Of a stretch of 64,000 bases of DNA, positions 34,108-45,262 are shown piece by piece (position 1 is the stretch's first letter; each line of letters begins with the position of its first letter). The DNA is from Rhynchopus euleeides. Taxonomy: Eukaryota; Euglenozoa; Diplonemea; Diplonemida; Diplonemidae. The stretch is from positions 682,001 through 746,000 of the forward strand of contig OY723245.1 of the NCBI GenBank assembly GCA_963210315.1, written 5' to 3'. A model generated the notes under the pieces. The model saw only the letters and a list, made by a program, of their open reading frames with translations. It made no database searches and was not told where the DNA came from. A program made the translations under genes and the position numbers.

Positions 34108-37100
34108 GGCTGGGCGGCGGTGTTGGGCAACGGATTGCAAAGCCTTTGCCCCGTCAGATGGACGGAGAGTTGGTTGTGTGGGGAGGAGGCAAGAATATAA
34201 GAATGTCGCGTCTGTCCCACACAGATCGATTGGTGTCCCCCGAGGTGTGTGTGTGCGGGGGCAGGAGAGGGGAGCGGGAGAGGGGGTGTGGAACCGCCGG
34301 GTAAATAAAGGTTGTGTAAAGGGGTCAAGGTGGGGGAGAGGGAGTTCCTGGCAGAAACAAAAAGTGGAGGTAGAGGTGGGGGTAGGGGGGGATTGCCCTC
34401 GCAAAAAAATGCAACGCAAAAAGCAGGGGGGGTCTCAGAGGGGCCTGGGGATAGGGGGGGGGGTTTCGCGGGGGGGGGGGGGGGGGTTTGCTGCAATACC
34501 CTCCCCCCTCACGGGGGACGGATCGAGCCACATCAGATCTCAGCGGGATGCCGCTCGTTGCGCACTCGGCAGAGAGCCAGCATGCGGCAACAAGCAGGGG
34601 CGGTGGCTTGACTCGGGGTGGGGGTGGGGGGAAGAAGAAGATATTGAGAACCCGTCAGGCCTCGCTGGGCGGGAGTTGGCTCTTCGCAAAAGGTTGTTGG
34701 TTGGGTGTCGGACAACACAAATAGCAGAGCAGCTCTGATGGTTTGCGCGCCCTAACTTGTCAGAATGAGGGTGTGTGTTGAAAGGGCACAACCATATGGT
34801 GTGGTAGTTTGAAGCGGCTACGGTTCCGGAAAGGCCTCAAAAAAAGGTGTCGAAGGGGATGTGGCTGGACACTGCGGAGTGGGGTGGGGGGGGCGGGGGG
34901 GTGCTGGGGGTGGGGAGGGAGCTGGGGGCCACTATCGGCGGAACTTTCAACGCCCTCCCCTCTCACACCCTCCTCAAACACGCACACCACAGCACAGCAC
35001 AGCACAGCACGCCTCCTCACCTCCCCCCTTCCCCTTTGGCAGCAAGGAGCAATACCTTTTTTCTTCTCTGCGCAGAGTGTAAAAAGAAAAAAACCAGTCA
35101 AACAAAATATGACAAAACCACCTCAACGGACGAACCTTCTCTCTGTGCCAAGCCCTGGCAACAAAGGTGAATCTGTGGGTGGTGGGTTGGGGGGGGGGGG
35201 GCATGCTTGTCAAAAAGATGAAGGCAAGACAAGTCCCCCCCCGACACCCTCCAGTAATGTGGGGTGTGTGGGGGGGGCGGGGTAACCCCTTCTCGGTGGG
35301 GGGTGTGGGGGGGCCAGCTAACTCCCCTTGGTTGGGTGCCGACAATCCCGAGCACTGCGAGGAGCTAGGCTGCTGCGCAGGGCTCGATCTGCCCTATTGG
35401 CACCTCGGGAGGTGCACCTTCATCACCTTTTTTGAACAATTTGAACGATTCTCGGATGTGTCACATAATCTAACAACCCCCGGTGTAGAGGGCAGGCTCC
35501 TGTTCCGAGTTCACCTATTTTTTCCCCTAACACTTCTGCATTCCTGAGCAAAGCTCTCCATGATCCCACCCGACTTGGGGTAATACGCGCCTGGTCGAAA
35601 TCACAAGGTCTCGGCGACTGTATATTTCTTCGACGCTTCACAATGGTACCACCACCCGACAGATGAAAAACCTATCGCAATGTGACGAGCATCCCGTTTT
35701 GAGTGAGCACGGCGTTGGGATTAAAACCCAGTCAAGATACGCCACAGTTTTGCTCCCACTGTGCCCCACAGCCTGGTCAGCATCCCCCCCCCAGCAAAAG
35801 GGCAAAACCAAGACAAGGGGAGGGAGAGTTGTGGTTTATTTTCGCTCAGAAAATGCAGATTGAAGTAGAAGAAACGGGAACCAGTTCCAGTGTGTCAGAT
35901 GTGGGACCCCCCCCCCTCGATAGGCAGGGTTGTGTCCGAGGGTCTTGGGGGAGGAGGGGGGGGGGGGGCGGGGCGGGGAGGGGGGGGGGGGGTATCGAAA
36001 TGAATACAGGGAAGGCAGGCGCCACAACACTGAGAGCGGGGTGGGCAAGACAGGGCGGGGGTGGGGGGTGAGAACAGTTTTTTTGGGCTATGTGACACTG
36101 GGTGTGGGGGGGCTGCTGCTTGGCAGGGGAATAAGAAGATTTGGCCATCCTGCACCCGCTTTGGATGGCAGCGTAGGATGGGTGGTGTGAGAGAGGGGGG
36201 AGGGGGGGGAGGGGGGCTCTGCAGAAACTTTTTTATTATTCGTTCGAAACCTTTCTCGTTCGCTTCATACGCGAGCATGATCCGTGATGGCTTCTGAGCC
36301 AATCGTAGAGGGGTCAGAGGCAAAAGCAGACGCTTCGCACACTTGAATGTCGGTATCCCACACGTGGGTTCGCAGGGGGGTGTGGTTTCAGACTTTTCTA
36401 CTGGTGGGCTTCGCTCCGCGTTGCAGACAACTTTTTTTTCCTCCCGTGAAGCCCCTTTACTTTGAATTCGGGGGGGACAGAGTAGCCGCAGCTCATCTCA
36501 CCTTACCTTCATGAGGCGGGAACAAAAACTGCTCCCTGATGGACCAGGAAGTGACCCGTCACAAAATGACGCCCCATCTCCCGCAAGCGCAATAGGGGGG
36601 ACCATCCTGTGGTATCTTTTGAGAAAATCGATCTGGGAGGGGGGAGACCGGAGAATATTGCCATTTTGCAGCGACCCCCCCTCCTCCCTTCCCCCCTCCC
36701 CCCCATCGAATGTTTTTGGCAATGGGATGCGAGCACACACACAGAGACACACAAACAAAACGTGAATTTTGTCTACTTAATCCTAACCTGAGACACACGC
36801 CACACGCCACAGCCGTTTTTTTCCCGGATCAAGCCGTCAGGCAAAAAAAAAATGCTGATAAAAACACCCTGAGACAGCAGACAGAGAAAGAGAGGGACAG
36901 GGAGGCGGGCCGGGTCCGTCGACAACAACACATTGACTCTGGTGCATTTTGGCCTGCTCTCCCCTAGCCAGCCCTCCCCCCTCTCCAGCCCCAGCGTGCG
37001 GCGCATGGGATAAAGGGAGGGCGTTATATATAGTGGGGGGGTGGGGTGGGGGCGGGATGTGGCGAGATTGCCCCCAATTGTGACATAACAATAACGAGAA

Positions 37101-37743
37101 CACACACAGGCAGACATTTTTTTGTGTCCCTCAGACCGAACGCAGGTCTGGAAAAGGCGGACATGGCAGGGGAGTGTGGGGTGTGTGGGGGGGAGTGTGG
37201 GGGGGGGCACAAGGCACTAACTGAGGCCCCCTGACTAGATTCGGATAGTAGGGCGACGGGTCGAAGACAACAACAAGCCGCCCGACTCCAGTGAGTTGAC
37301 CACTGGATTAAGGGCTTTCCCTGGAGTGTGTGTGTATACGGGGGTGGGTCGTTTGTTTTAACATTGAACGATTCTTGGGACGTGCTTGGCAAAACCGTGG
37401 CAGGAAAAAAAAACATTGTTCGGGTCCACGTTTGGACATTCGGGCCTGCTGGGCCCTCCCCTCCCCGACTACTCTGCGTCGTGAGGGGATGGGGTGGGAG
37501 GGGTAACGTTTTATCCCACATTAATCATGGCGGTCGCTGCGGCGGGCGAGGTGGGGGTGCCGGTGGTGCCAGCCTATGGGCATGCTGCCCTGGGTGCTGG
37601 GAGGTCACACACACAGTCATCCACACATCATCCACACTTCTCGGTGAACTGGGGAGGTGGGCACCCCTGCAGCTCACCTCGTTGGTACCCACCTCCCGAC
37701 ACATCCAGTCACAAACAGGCGGCACGCCTGGAGGGCGGCTGGC
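34108..37743. other. Gene-free stretch rich in G runs
   Basis: No convincing gene on either strand. Long G runs dominate (for example 34451-34489 and 35948-35992), along with homopyrimidine blocks. The second copy of the 47-nt dispersed repeat lies at 35335-35380. Confidence 0.5.
35335..35380. repeat. 47-nt dispersed repeat, copy 2
   Basis: Partner of 29-75, same orientation, 46 bases because of one single-base gap. It is followed by GGCACCTCGGGAGGTGCACC, a small hairpin that the first copy lacks. Confidence 0.6.
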
Positions 37744-39741
37744 TCACTGGATGTCATCGTACTCCTTGCGCCCCATCAGCTCCATCTCGAGCTGGCGGTA
37801 GGACTTCCCCTTCGTCTCAGGCACGAAGAAGTAGATGAAAGGGATGCCGAGGAAGCACACAATGCCGTACAGCGTGAAGACCCACCCCTCCCCGGTGTCG
37901 CCACCGCCGAAGGCGTCTTCCAGCTTCGTGACGGTCTTCGTCACGGCAAAGGAGAGCATCCAGTTGGTGAGGGTCACGATGGAGGACGCAACGCCCTTCA
38001 CATCAGGGTGGAACAGCTCGCCCATCATGGCCCACGGGATGGCACCCATCCCCAGAGCAAACGACACGGCGTAGGCGAAGAGGCCCACCACGCACAGCAT
38101 CTTGGGGTTGCTTGAGTCGAAGAAGTAGGTGTTCATGATGGCGATGCTGATGCACAGGCATGTCGCTGCGCTCATCAGCAGCGGCTTCCTCCCTGCACGG
38201 TCCATAAGGGGGGCCGTGATGATGGTCACGAGGCACTGCGTTGCCTGGAGAAGCGTCACAGCACGCATCACCGTGTCGGAGTCATCCCAGACAAGCCCGA
38301 AGATCTTGCTGGTGTAGAACATCACAGCGTTGATGCCGGTCAGCTGCTGGACGAACATCATACCCACCACCAGCAGCAGCGCCTTGCCTGTGCGAGGGGT
38401 GTGTGATGTGGGGACCCACTCTATAGCCGACGGTCTTTCCACTCCCACAGCACACAATCTCCTCACAACAGAGACTCCACCCCGCCACATAAAGTGCAGG
38501 CATCGACATACCACGCGGCGCGATGAACAGGTCACGGAAACCACCCGACGGGGCGCCGTCAGAGGAAGACTTCTTGATCTCAAGCAGCAGCCCCTGTGCG
38601 GGTGGCGGTGGACACGGCGTGGGGGGGGGGCATGCGGCGACAACCCGCCCCGGCTTATCCTCCTTATCCCCCTTAGATGTGGTAGCCGTTTCTCAGGCCC
38701 CCTCTGTGGGAATCGAACCCTAATTCATCGTTGCAGCCACGGGAGTCCACTCGGCAGGCATACCTCGACGTCGGTGTCATCGGTGCGGATCCTGCGCAGG
38801 GCATGCTCTGCATCCACGTCACGCCCCTTTGAAAGGAGCCACGCAGGGGACTCGGGGATGAAGAATGCCGACACTGCGCCGAAGCCGGCCACACCCAGCG
38901 CCAGATAGCACATGGGCTTCCACCTGCGGGTAAGGCGGGGGAGGGTGTTCAGTGTTGCGGAGTGGCATGGGGACCTCTCACAGGCAATGGCAATGGGAAT
39001 GGCTGGCGCGTTGCATACTCGAGGGAGATGCCTGCGCCGTTCACCACGACAAGGCCCACCGTCACTGCAATCTGGAAGCAGGTGCCAATCACACCACGGA
39101 GCTTCATCGTCGAAATCTCAATCTGTGTTTGGTGCGGTGTTGTGTGGGCGGCAAGGGCAACCCCGACGAGGCTATACCTGGTAGGTCCCCACACTGCAGC
39201 ACGTGATGCCGATGGCAAACCCGATGACGACACGGGCCAGGAGCAGCTGGGCGACCTGCTTGCTGCTGTCGAACCCGTCTGAGATATCAGCGTAGGTCTT
39301 CTCTGAGTAGTGCTCCACCACGACAGGCGTGGTGAGGATCATGGTGTAGCCGGCAATGAACAGCACATTTGCAGCGATGATGCTCGCGCGCTTTCCAAAC
39401 CTGTCGACAGGGCCACCAGCCAGCACAGCACCGAACCCTGCACCGAGGTTGATCACAGACCCAAACCACGTCCGGTCGTCATCATTCATCTGCATCTGCA
39501 CATCAAGGAACTTGTCGTGGGTGATGTTGGGGTACGTCGCGTTGAGAGGCACGCCGGACGGGAAATCCTCCCAGTCATTGGGGTCGAAGAGGGGGGACGT
39601 GAAGCCCAGGGAGTACCCGAAGAGGAAGGTGGCGCAGCTGGTGGATGCGACGATGAGGAAGAGTGACACGGCCGGTGCCTCGTGTGTGGCATCCAGGAGG
39701 TGCTCCTCCTCGTCCACGTTCACAACATCTTCGTACGACAT
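37744..39741 (-). CDS. MFS sugar transporter 1 (five exons)
   Basis: About 517 residues. Exons: 39741-39178, 39122-39019, 38923-38764, 38593-38512 and 38387-37744; introns 55, 95, 170 and 124 nt. All donors start GTAT, all acceptors end CAG, and the joined frame is continuous. ATG 39741 matches the paralogue's start; an in-frame ATG 11 codons upstream is possible. Sugar-porter motifs are clear: FGYSLGFTSP in helix 1, GGPVDRFGKR after helix 2, PESPAWLLSKGR before the central loop, QQLTGINAVMFYTS in helix 7, LMDRAGRKPLL, and PETKGKSY at the C-terminus. Twelve helices are expected, probably moving a hexose across the plasma or an organellar membrane; the sugar cannot be told. Its third intron is absent from transporter 2 and contains an 18S rRNA-like fragment. 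Confidence 0.9.
38594..38763 (-). other. Intron 3 of transporter 1, absent from the paralogue
   Basis: A 170-nt phase-0 intron with donor GTATGC and acceptor CACAG, between a codon for Glu (GAG) and a codon for Gly (GGG). Removing it joins VE to GLLLE, exactly matching uninterrupted VEGLLLD in transporter 2. The other three intron positions are shared by both genes. Confidence 0.85.
38671..38751 (-). pseudogene. 18S rRNA-derived fragment inside an intron
   Basis: Read on the minus strand, the segment runs AGTGGACTCCCGTGGC, then ATTAGGGTTCGATTCC, then GCCTGAGAAACGGCTACCAC, ending CATCTAAGG. These words, in this order and nearly this spacing, are a conserved part of the 5' domain of eukaryotic small-subunit rRNA (around yeast positions 340-430). 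It is about 81 nt, diverged at several sites, with no rRNA outside it. It lies in the sense orientation of the transporter pre-mRNA and wholly within intron 3. Confidence 0.85.
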
Positions 39742-42720
39742 TGCTGGGCGGCCTGCAGGGGATGCGTGGGTCATGGCAGCCGCAGGCAAAGCAACACAAC
39801 GCAACACTCTGCACTGCCAAAAGCGATTCAGGGTCGGGTGCGGGTGCCTGGGTACAGGCAGCAAACATATCGTTTCAGCACCGCCACTGGCCCCCCCGTG
39901 CCGCGTGGTATTCAGCAAAAAAAAGGGAAAGAAGCGTGGGGGATCATTTGGCGGCGGGATATAAATAAGGAGGGTAGCCGAGAGGAGAATCATCTCGCCC
40001 ACCTGGAGAGGCAAGAGATGAAGGAGCATGCCGATCGGTGAGAGGAGCAGCGATAGGCCTCTGGCTGCCCCAGCACACCCCCCGTGCCCGGAGGCGTGGC
40101 AGACATCCACTGAAGCAAACGTTTTGAACTCAGTGCACATCCCACAGGTGCACGACATGGTGCAGCTGGTGCGAGGTGCCAGCACGTTTTTTTTGAGCGA
40201 GTTTTCAGCAGGAAGGGAAGCTCTTCACTCTCGGTGTCCAAACCGTTCCACTGCCATGCGGCATTTTTTCACACGGCAACACCCAGTTTCAGGCCGGGAA
40301 AAAGGACTGATGGGGGGAACGTCTGTTACCACCTGGAAGGGCCGTAGAGGGTATGTGAGGCTTCTCTTGGCCTCGAAAACACATCGGCAGAGCTGCGGCA
40401 TGCCGGGAAGCAGTCGGGAAGCGCCACTTCAAATAAATGGGACTCATGAACAACTACACGTTGCCTCGTGTAATTGAGGTGGTTAATTGAGGGTGGGGAG
40501 TGGAAGGGGCTATGTGTCGGAAACCCCACCCGTGGGATCCATTGCCAAAGAAGACACGTAGTTGTGGGTGTGCATCTCCCCTTGAGCGCAGCCTTGCTTG
40601 CTGCGGTAGGCAGGGGGAGGGCACTCGCCGAGTCGAAACAAACATATCCGCGTGCCCTGCTAAGGGCATGCGGTGTATCTGCATGGGTGGGGTGGGGTTC
40701 TGCTTCGACATTCTGGGCAAGGTTCATCCACCCGCTTTCCGGCGCACGGTGGCCAGGATTTTGTGGGATATGGAAACGGGATATCCCGGTGGGATATCCC
40801 GCGGGGGAGGTCTCCCTCGCGGGTTTGATATCCCGCCAGGGTGGGGGGTCATCTCCCCCCCGGGAGATGGGGTCATCTCCCGCGGGAGATGTGGGCATCT
40901 CCCGGGGGGGAGATGACTCCATGTCCCACGGGAGATGACCCCATATCCCGCGGGAGATGACCCCATATCCCACGGGAGATGCCCCCATATCCCGCGGGAG
41001 ATGCCCCCATCTCCCGGGGGGGATATGACCCCCTACCCGGCGGGATATGGTTTTTCCAAAACGCGGGATATAGTTTTTCCAAAACGCGGGATATGTCACT
41101 TTGAGACGTGGGATATCCCACCGGCATATCCCGTTTTCATATCCCACAGAATCCTGGCCACCGTGCGGGCAGAATGCCCTTGCTTTCACTTTTCACTAAT
41201 TAGAACCCTGGTTTGGTGTGACATCGTTGTTCGAACCAACCCAACCGTATCCCTGTAAAAAGGTCGGTGTGATTTGCTGTTTTTTTTTGAGAATTTACTC
41301 CATAACGTAGTTCATTCTTCGATTTCCCATAGGGCACTTGCCAGTGTGCATCGGGAAACATATTCCCAAAGGTTCTGTTCTGTTCATTCAGACGACGTCG
41401 TCCAACCCAGCCTTGTGGGAGGGGTTGTGTGGAGCCCTGCAACCGGCTGCCAGCTCCACCCAAAGCGTGGGTCCAGAGGTTCGGTTCAAAGAAACCACAT
41501 TCACATGACTCCATATTCACACCCAGTGACAGGATCCAAACAAACACAGTGAGTGGCATGAGCCGGGAATAGGCAACTGAGAAGGGTGTGGTGCACAGAT
41601 GCCCACCGTGAACAACTCTTGACGGTGGCCCCCTTCAGGCACCCGCCCCACGAAATACTTGCATCACTGCGCGACCCACCCCACGCAGGGGCCACTGGAG
41701 TCCTCCCTTTGAAGTCGCACTTTCGGTCTTTTCACTCTTATGCCATGGCGCAGCCCCACAGGCCACGGGAACGTTGCTTTGTTAGAAAGTACCTTGCTGT
41801 TCGTTCACCAAACTGACACACACGCGATACATGGAGTCGTAGAGACACCAGCATACCCTCTTCTTGATGTGATCGCTGCTGCATCTACACACACGGAAGG
41901 ACCCAAGGGCCCACATTGGAAAGCTATCAAGAATAGGATAGATAGGTTCGGTGCAACAAGGCACAACGAGCACGAGGCTTGCACACGACACGGCGACTGC
42001 CGAGCATGCGACCAACCCTGCCATCGTCAGAACCTTGGCACCTCTGCATACTGTGCGCGGTATCACACCGCAACGTTGCGGCAGCCAGACAGGGCGAAAA
42101 ACCTGCCCTTTGCTGGCTGCAAAGCACGTGGGGAAAAGAAGAGAGAAATACAAAATGCCCAGGCCTGCGGCTTGCAGCCACATCCACGGCAGAGCCAGCC
42201 CCCTCCCGCACGGCAGGCCAGGGCTGCGGGAAAGGGGTTTCGCACCGGTGCGCCCCACACAGCGTGGGGTGCACCCCTGCGATGTGAAGAGGGGCTCACA
42301 GCATAGAGGGAGAGGAGAGGCACAGAAGCTGCGTTCGGCACTCCAAAAAAAATCAAGGGTCAGAAGAGGAATCAAAGAAATAGATGCGGCGATCGGGGCG
42401 GGGAATGGGGGGTGGGGGGTGGGAATGCAGTGGCGCGCCCTGGCTCGCACCATTGGTTCCTCTGCCTCCCCCCCCCCCCCCCCACTGCACTGCGGCAGTT
42501 TTGTGTGCTCCCAAATTGTGTGCCTGTGATATCCGCGAATCACAAGGCTCTGCCCGTTGTGTAGGTGACATGGTATGCCCAGAAGGAAATGTGGTGGCAT
42601 AGATAAATCCACGTCATAGAAAAAATCCGTGAAACTAGATCAGGCCACGCCAAGCCACCAGGGCACACTCCCACCCATCTGCATGACGTGATCATATCCT
42701 TCACGTCGTGATCATATCCT
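39742..42720. other. Spacer between the two transporter genes
   Basis: No protein gene was recognised. The main feature is an inverted-repeat element at 40744-41166 full of GGGATAT and GGGAGATG words. The rest shows only short, low-complexity open frames. Confidence 0.5.
40744..41166. mobile_element. 423-bp inverted-repeat element with internal GGGATATCCC-type array
   Basis: The ends are about 58-bp inverted repeats beginning GCACGGTGGCCAGGATT and continuing TGTGGGATATG and AAACGGGATAT, with a few mismatches. The interior is a chain of self-complementary words (GGGATATCCC, CATCTCCCGCGGGAGATG and variants) repeating about every 20-25 bases. No target duplication was seen and no coding frame. 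It looks like a foldback MITE. Confidence 0.7.
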
Positions 42721-44727
42721 TCACGTGTCTGTTGCGGCATAGCCTTCGTACCCCATCAGCTCCATCTCGAGGACACGGTAGGACTTCCCCTTCGTCTCAG
42801 GCACGACAAAGTAGATGAAAGGGATGCCGAGGAAGCACACAATGCCGTACAGCGTGAAGACCCACCCCTCCCCGGTGTCGCCATCGCCGAAGGCGATCTG
42901 GAGCCGGGAGACGGTCTTCGTCACGGCAAAGGAGAGCATCCAGTTGGTGAGGGTCACGATGGAGGACGCAACACCCTTCACATCAGGGTGGAGGAGTTCG
43001 CCCATCATGGCCCACGGGATGGCACCCATCCCTAGGGAGAAGGATGCAGAGTAGGCGAAGAGGCCCACCACGCACAGCATCTTGGGGTTGCTTGTGTCGA
43101 AGAAGTAGGTGTTCATGATGGCGATGCTGATGCACAGGCATGTCGCTGCGCTCATCAGCAGCGGCTTCCTCCCAACACGGTCCATGAGAGGGGCACATGC
43201 CAGGGTGACCAGCATCTGGACCAAACGGAGGACTGTCACGATGCTGTTGATCTTCGAGTCGTCCTCCCAGACCAAACCCAGGATTTGGCTTGTGTAGAAC
43301 ATCACAGCGTTGATGCCGGATGCCTGCTGCATCACCATCAGCGCAATCACAAGCAGCAGGGCCTTGCCTGTGGCGGGGGTGGTGATGAGGCTGGCTGAGG
43401 TGCCCGAGAAAAGGCCCCAGACAAGCACTGTCTGAAAACCAATACACCGAGTTGTCTCCCCAGACTGCATACCGCGTGGGGCGATGAGGAGGTCGCGGAA
43501 GCCACCCTCATGCCGCTCCGTGTCTGTGATGGATCTGCGGGTGTCCAGCAGCAGCCCCTCCACATCGCTGTCTGCGGTGCGCAGCTTGCGCAGCGCGTCC
43601 TCCGCCTCCGTGTAGCGCCCCTTCGAGAGGAGCCACACGGGGGACTCGGGGATGAACACGGCGGACACCGCGCCGGCTATCGCCACACCAAAGGCGAAGT
43701 TGCAGATCGTCTGCCACCTGCAGTGGGGGGTGGGGTGGCGAGGCAGCTGGGGAGAGGCAACTGCGCAATCCCACAGAGAGCATGTCGTGGGGGTCGTGGG
43801 GATCGTGGCGTTGAAGGGGGTCCAGATTGTTGTCCTGATGCAAGGCCCGCAGAGAGCCTGCCTCTGCCCCGCCACTCTTGATGCGGGTAGTGCCAAGACC
43901 TCTGGAGGCGGACATACGTGCACACAATGCCGATGGCATTGACGACAACAAATCCGACAGTGACAGCAAGCTGGAAGCATGTCCCGATTCGGCCACGTGA
44001 ATCTAGTGTCGAGATTTCGATCTGTGGGTCGGCAGTGTGGGTGTTGTGTCAGACACACGTCAGAGAGAAATTGTAGGCGGCGTGTGTCAGAGAGAGATTG
44101 CAGGCGGCGTGAGATGCATTGCAAGCAGCTCCGTGAAGCGTTGAGCGTTAGGCATACCTGGTAGTTCCCCACAGTGCAGCACGTGATGCCGATGGCAAAC
44201 CCGATGACGACGCGGGCCAGGAGCAGCTGGGCGACTTGCCGGCCAGTGTTGAACCCGTCGGCAATCTCCGCGTATGTCAGGTCGGAGTAGTGTTCCACCA
44301 CGACAGGCGTGGTCAGGATGAGGAGGTAGCCAACAATGAACAGCACGTTTGCAACGATGATGCCTGAGCGCTTTCCAAACCTGTCGACAGGGCCACCAGC
44401 CAGCACAGCACCGAACCCTGCACCGAGGTTGATCACAGACCCGAACCACGTGCGCTGGTCGTCGTTCAGCTGCATCTGCACGTCAAGGAACTTGTCGTTG
44501 GTGCTGTTGGGGTACGTCGTGTTGAGAGGCACGCCGGACGGGAAATCCTCCCAGTCGGAATTCGGGTCGAAGAGGGGGGACGTGAAGCCCAGGGAGTACC
44601 CGAAGAGGAAGGTGGCGCAGCTGGTGGACAAGACAAACAGCCACATGTTCAAGCTGCCCGCCTCGTATGGTTCATCACCCAGCAGACCCTCCTCTTCTGG
44701 GTGCACATTGACAGCGTCAACGGCCAT
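42721..44727 (-). CDS. MFS sugar transporter 2 (four exons)
   Basis: About 521 residues. Exons: 44727-44158, 44021-43918, 43717-43473 and 43367-42721; introns 136, 200 and 105 nt, each GTATGY to CAG. The genomic sequence happens to be open through the introns, but only the spliced form restores IEIST after the first junction, TWQTICNF after the second and APRGKALLL after the third, all matching transporter 1. Sugar-porter motifs are intact: GGPVDRFGKR, PESPVWLLSKGR, QQASGINAVMFYTS, LMDRVGRKPLL, PETKGKSY. It is a close tandem paralogue of the gene 5 kb downstream on the same strand, with three shared intron positions and identical exon 2 length (104 nt). Substrate unknown. Confidence 0.9.
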   Translation of the reverse strand: MAVDAVNVHPEEEGLLGDEPYEAGSLNMWLFVLSTSCATFLFGYSLGFTSPLFDPNSDWEDFPSGVPLNTTYPNSTNDKFLDVQMQLNDDQRTWFGSVINLGAGFGAVLAGGPVDRFGKRSGIIVANVLFIVGYLLILTTPVVVEHYSDLTYAEIADGFNTGRQVAQLLLARVVIGFAIGITCCTVGNYQVCLTLNASRSCLQCISRRLQSLSDTRRLQFLSDVCLTQHPHCRPTDRNLDTRFTWPNRDMLPACCHCRICCRQCHRHCVHVCPPPEVLALPASRVAGQRQALCGPCIRTTIWTPFNATIPTTPTTCSLWDCAVASPQLPRHPTPHCRWQTICNFAFGVAIAGAVSAVFIPESPVWLLSKGRYTEAEDALRKLRTADSDVEGLLLDTRRSITDTERHEGGFRDLLIAPRGMQSGETTRCIGFQTVLVWGLFSGTSASLITTPATGKALLLVIALMVMQQASGINAVMFYTSQILGLVWEDDSKINSIVTVLRLVQMLVTLACAPLMDRVGRKPLLMSAATCLCISIAIMNTYFFDTSNPKMLCVVGLFAYSASFSLGMGAIPWAMMGELLHPDVKGVASSIVTLTNWMLSFAVTKTVSRLQIAFGDGDTGEGWVFTLYGIVCFLGIPFIYFVVPETKGKSYRVLEMELMGYEGYAATDT

Positions 44728-45262
44728 GTTCCTCGGCAGGACTGTACCCTGCGGTGCCTGTGCTGTGGGTGGGTCGTGTCAACAAATATACCGCTACCGG
44801 AACAAGTGTTGGCCGTAACAATGTTTCAAATTCCCAAAAAACAATGGCTAAGGAAGAAGCGAGATGCGGTAGATGAAGGGGGTACTGTCACATGTTGGGC
44901 TGTGTGTGCAGTCCACCTTCGTGCAGGGTCCCCACAACCACAGTCAAGGGGTACTAAGCAATAATCGTCTATTGCGAGAACACCCCACACGCCTGTTGCG
45001 ATGTGGTGTGTACTGCATGATCTGCACAGCAAAGTTTCCTGCGTTGTTAGCACAAGTCCAAAAATAGAAAAGGCGAGACACGTTCAATCACTGTCATTGA
45101 TTGTCAATTTGGCGAAGGGGGCAATGTAACATGTTGGGCGTACCCAAAAATCACGCAAAGAATACGAGTACTGTACCTGTTCTCGGGCGGTGTGCTGGCA
45201 CTCACAGTGCCAACACACCGCCAGCAACAGAACAAGAACTACACGGATAGACACGGGACAGC
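44728..45262. other. Intergenic, holds a strong hairpin
   Basis: No gene recognised. The hairpin at 45187-45223 lies just beyond the 3' end of the beta-propeller gene. Confidence 0.5.
45187..45223. repeat. 17-bp stem, 3-base loop hairpin
   Basis: GGCGGTGTGCTGGCACT at 45187-45203 pairs with 45207-45223 except for one position that is a G-T wobble in RNA. It sits about 40 bases past the propeller stop codon, so it may shape the 3' UTR; a role in 3' processing is only a guess. Confidence 0.65.

Noticed and set aside
38695..38735. tRNA T-arm-like GGGTTCGATTCCC inside the transporter intron
   Set aside because: No acceptor stem, D-arm or anticodon arm fits around it; the flanking words match small-subunit rRNA instead.
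41782..42612. 276-codon minus-strand frame between the transporters
   Set aside because: No signal, motif or composition typical of the real genes here; probably chance.
44022..44157. Reading the second transporter as one uninterrupted 668-residue protein
   Set aside because: The extra residues are low-complexity and absent from the paralogue; splicing restores the aligned protein.
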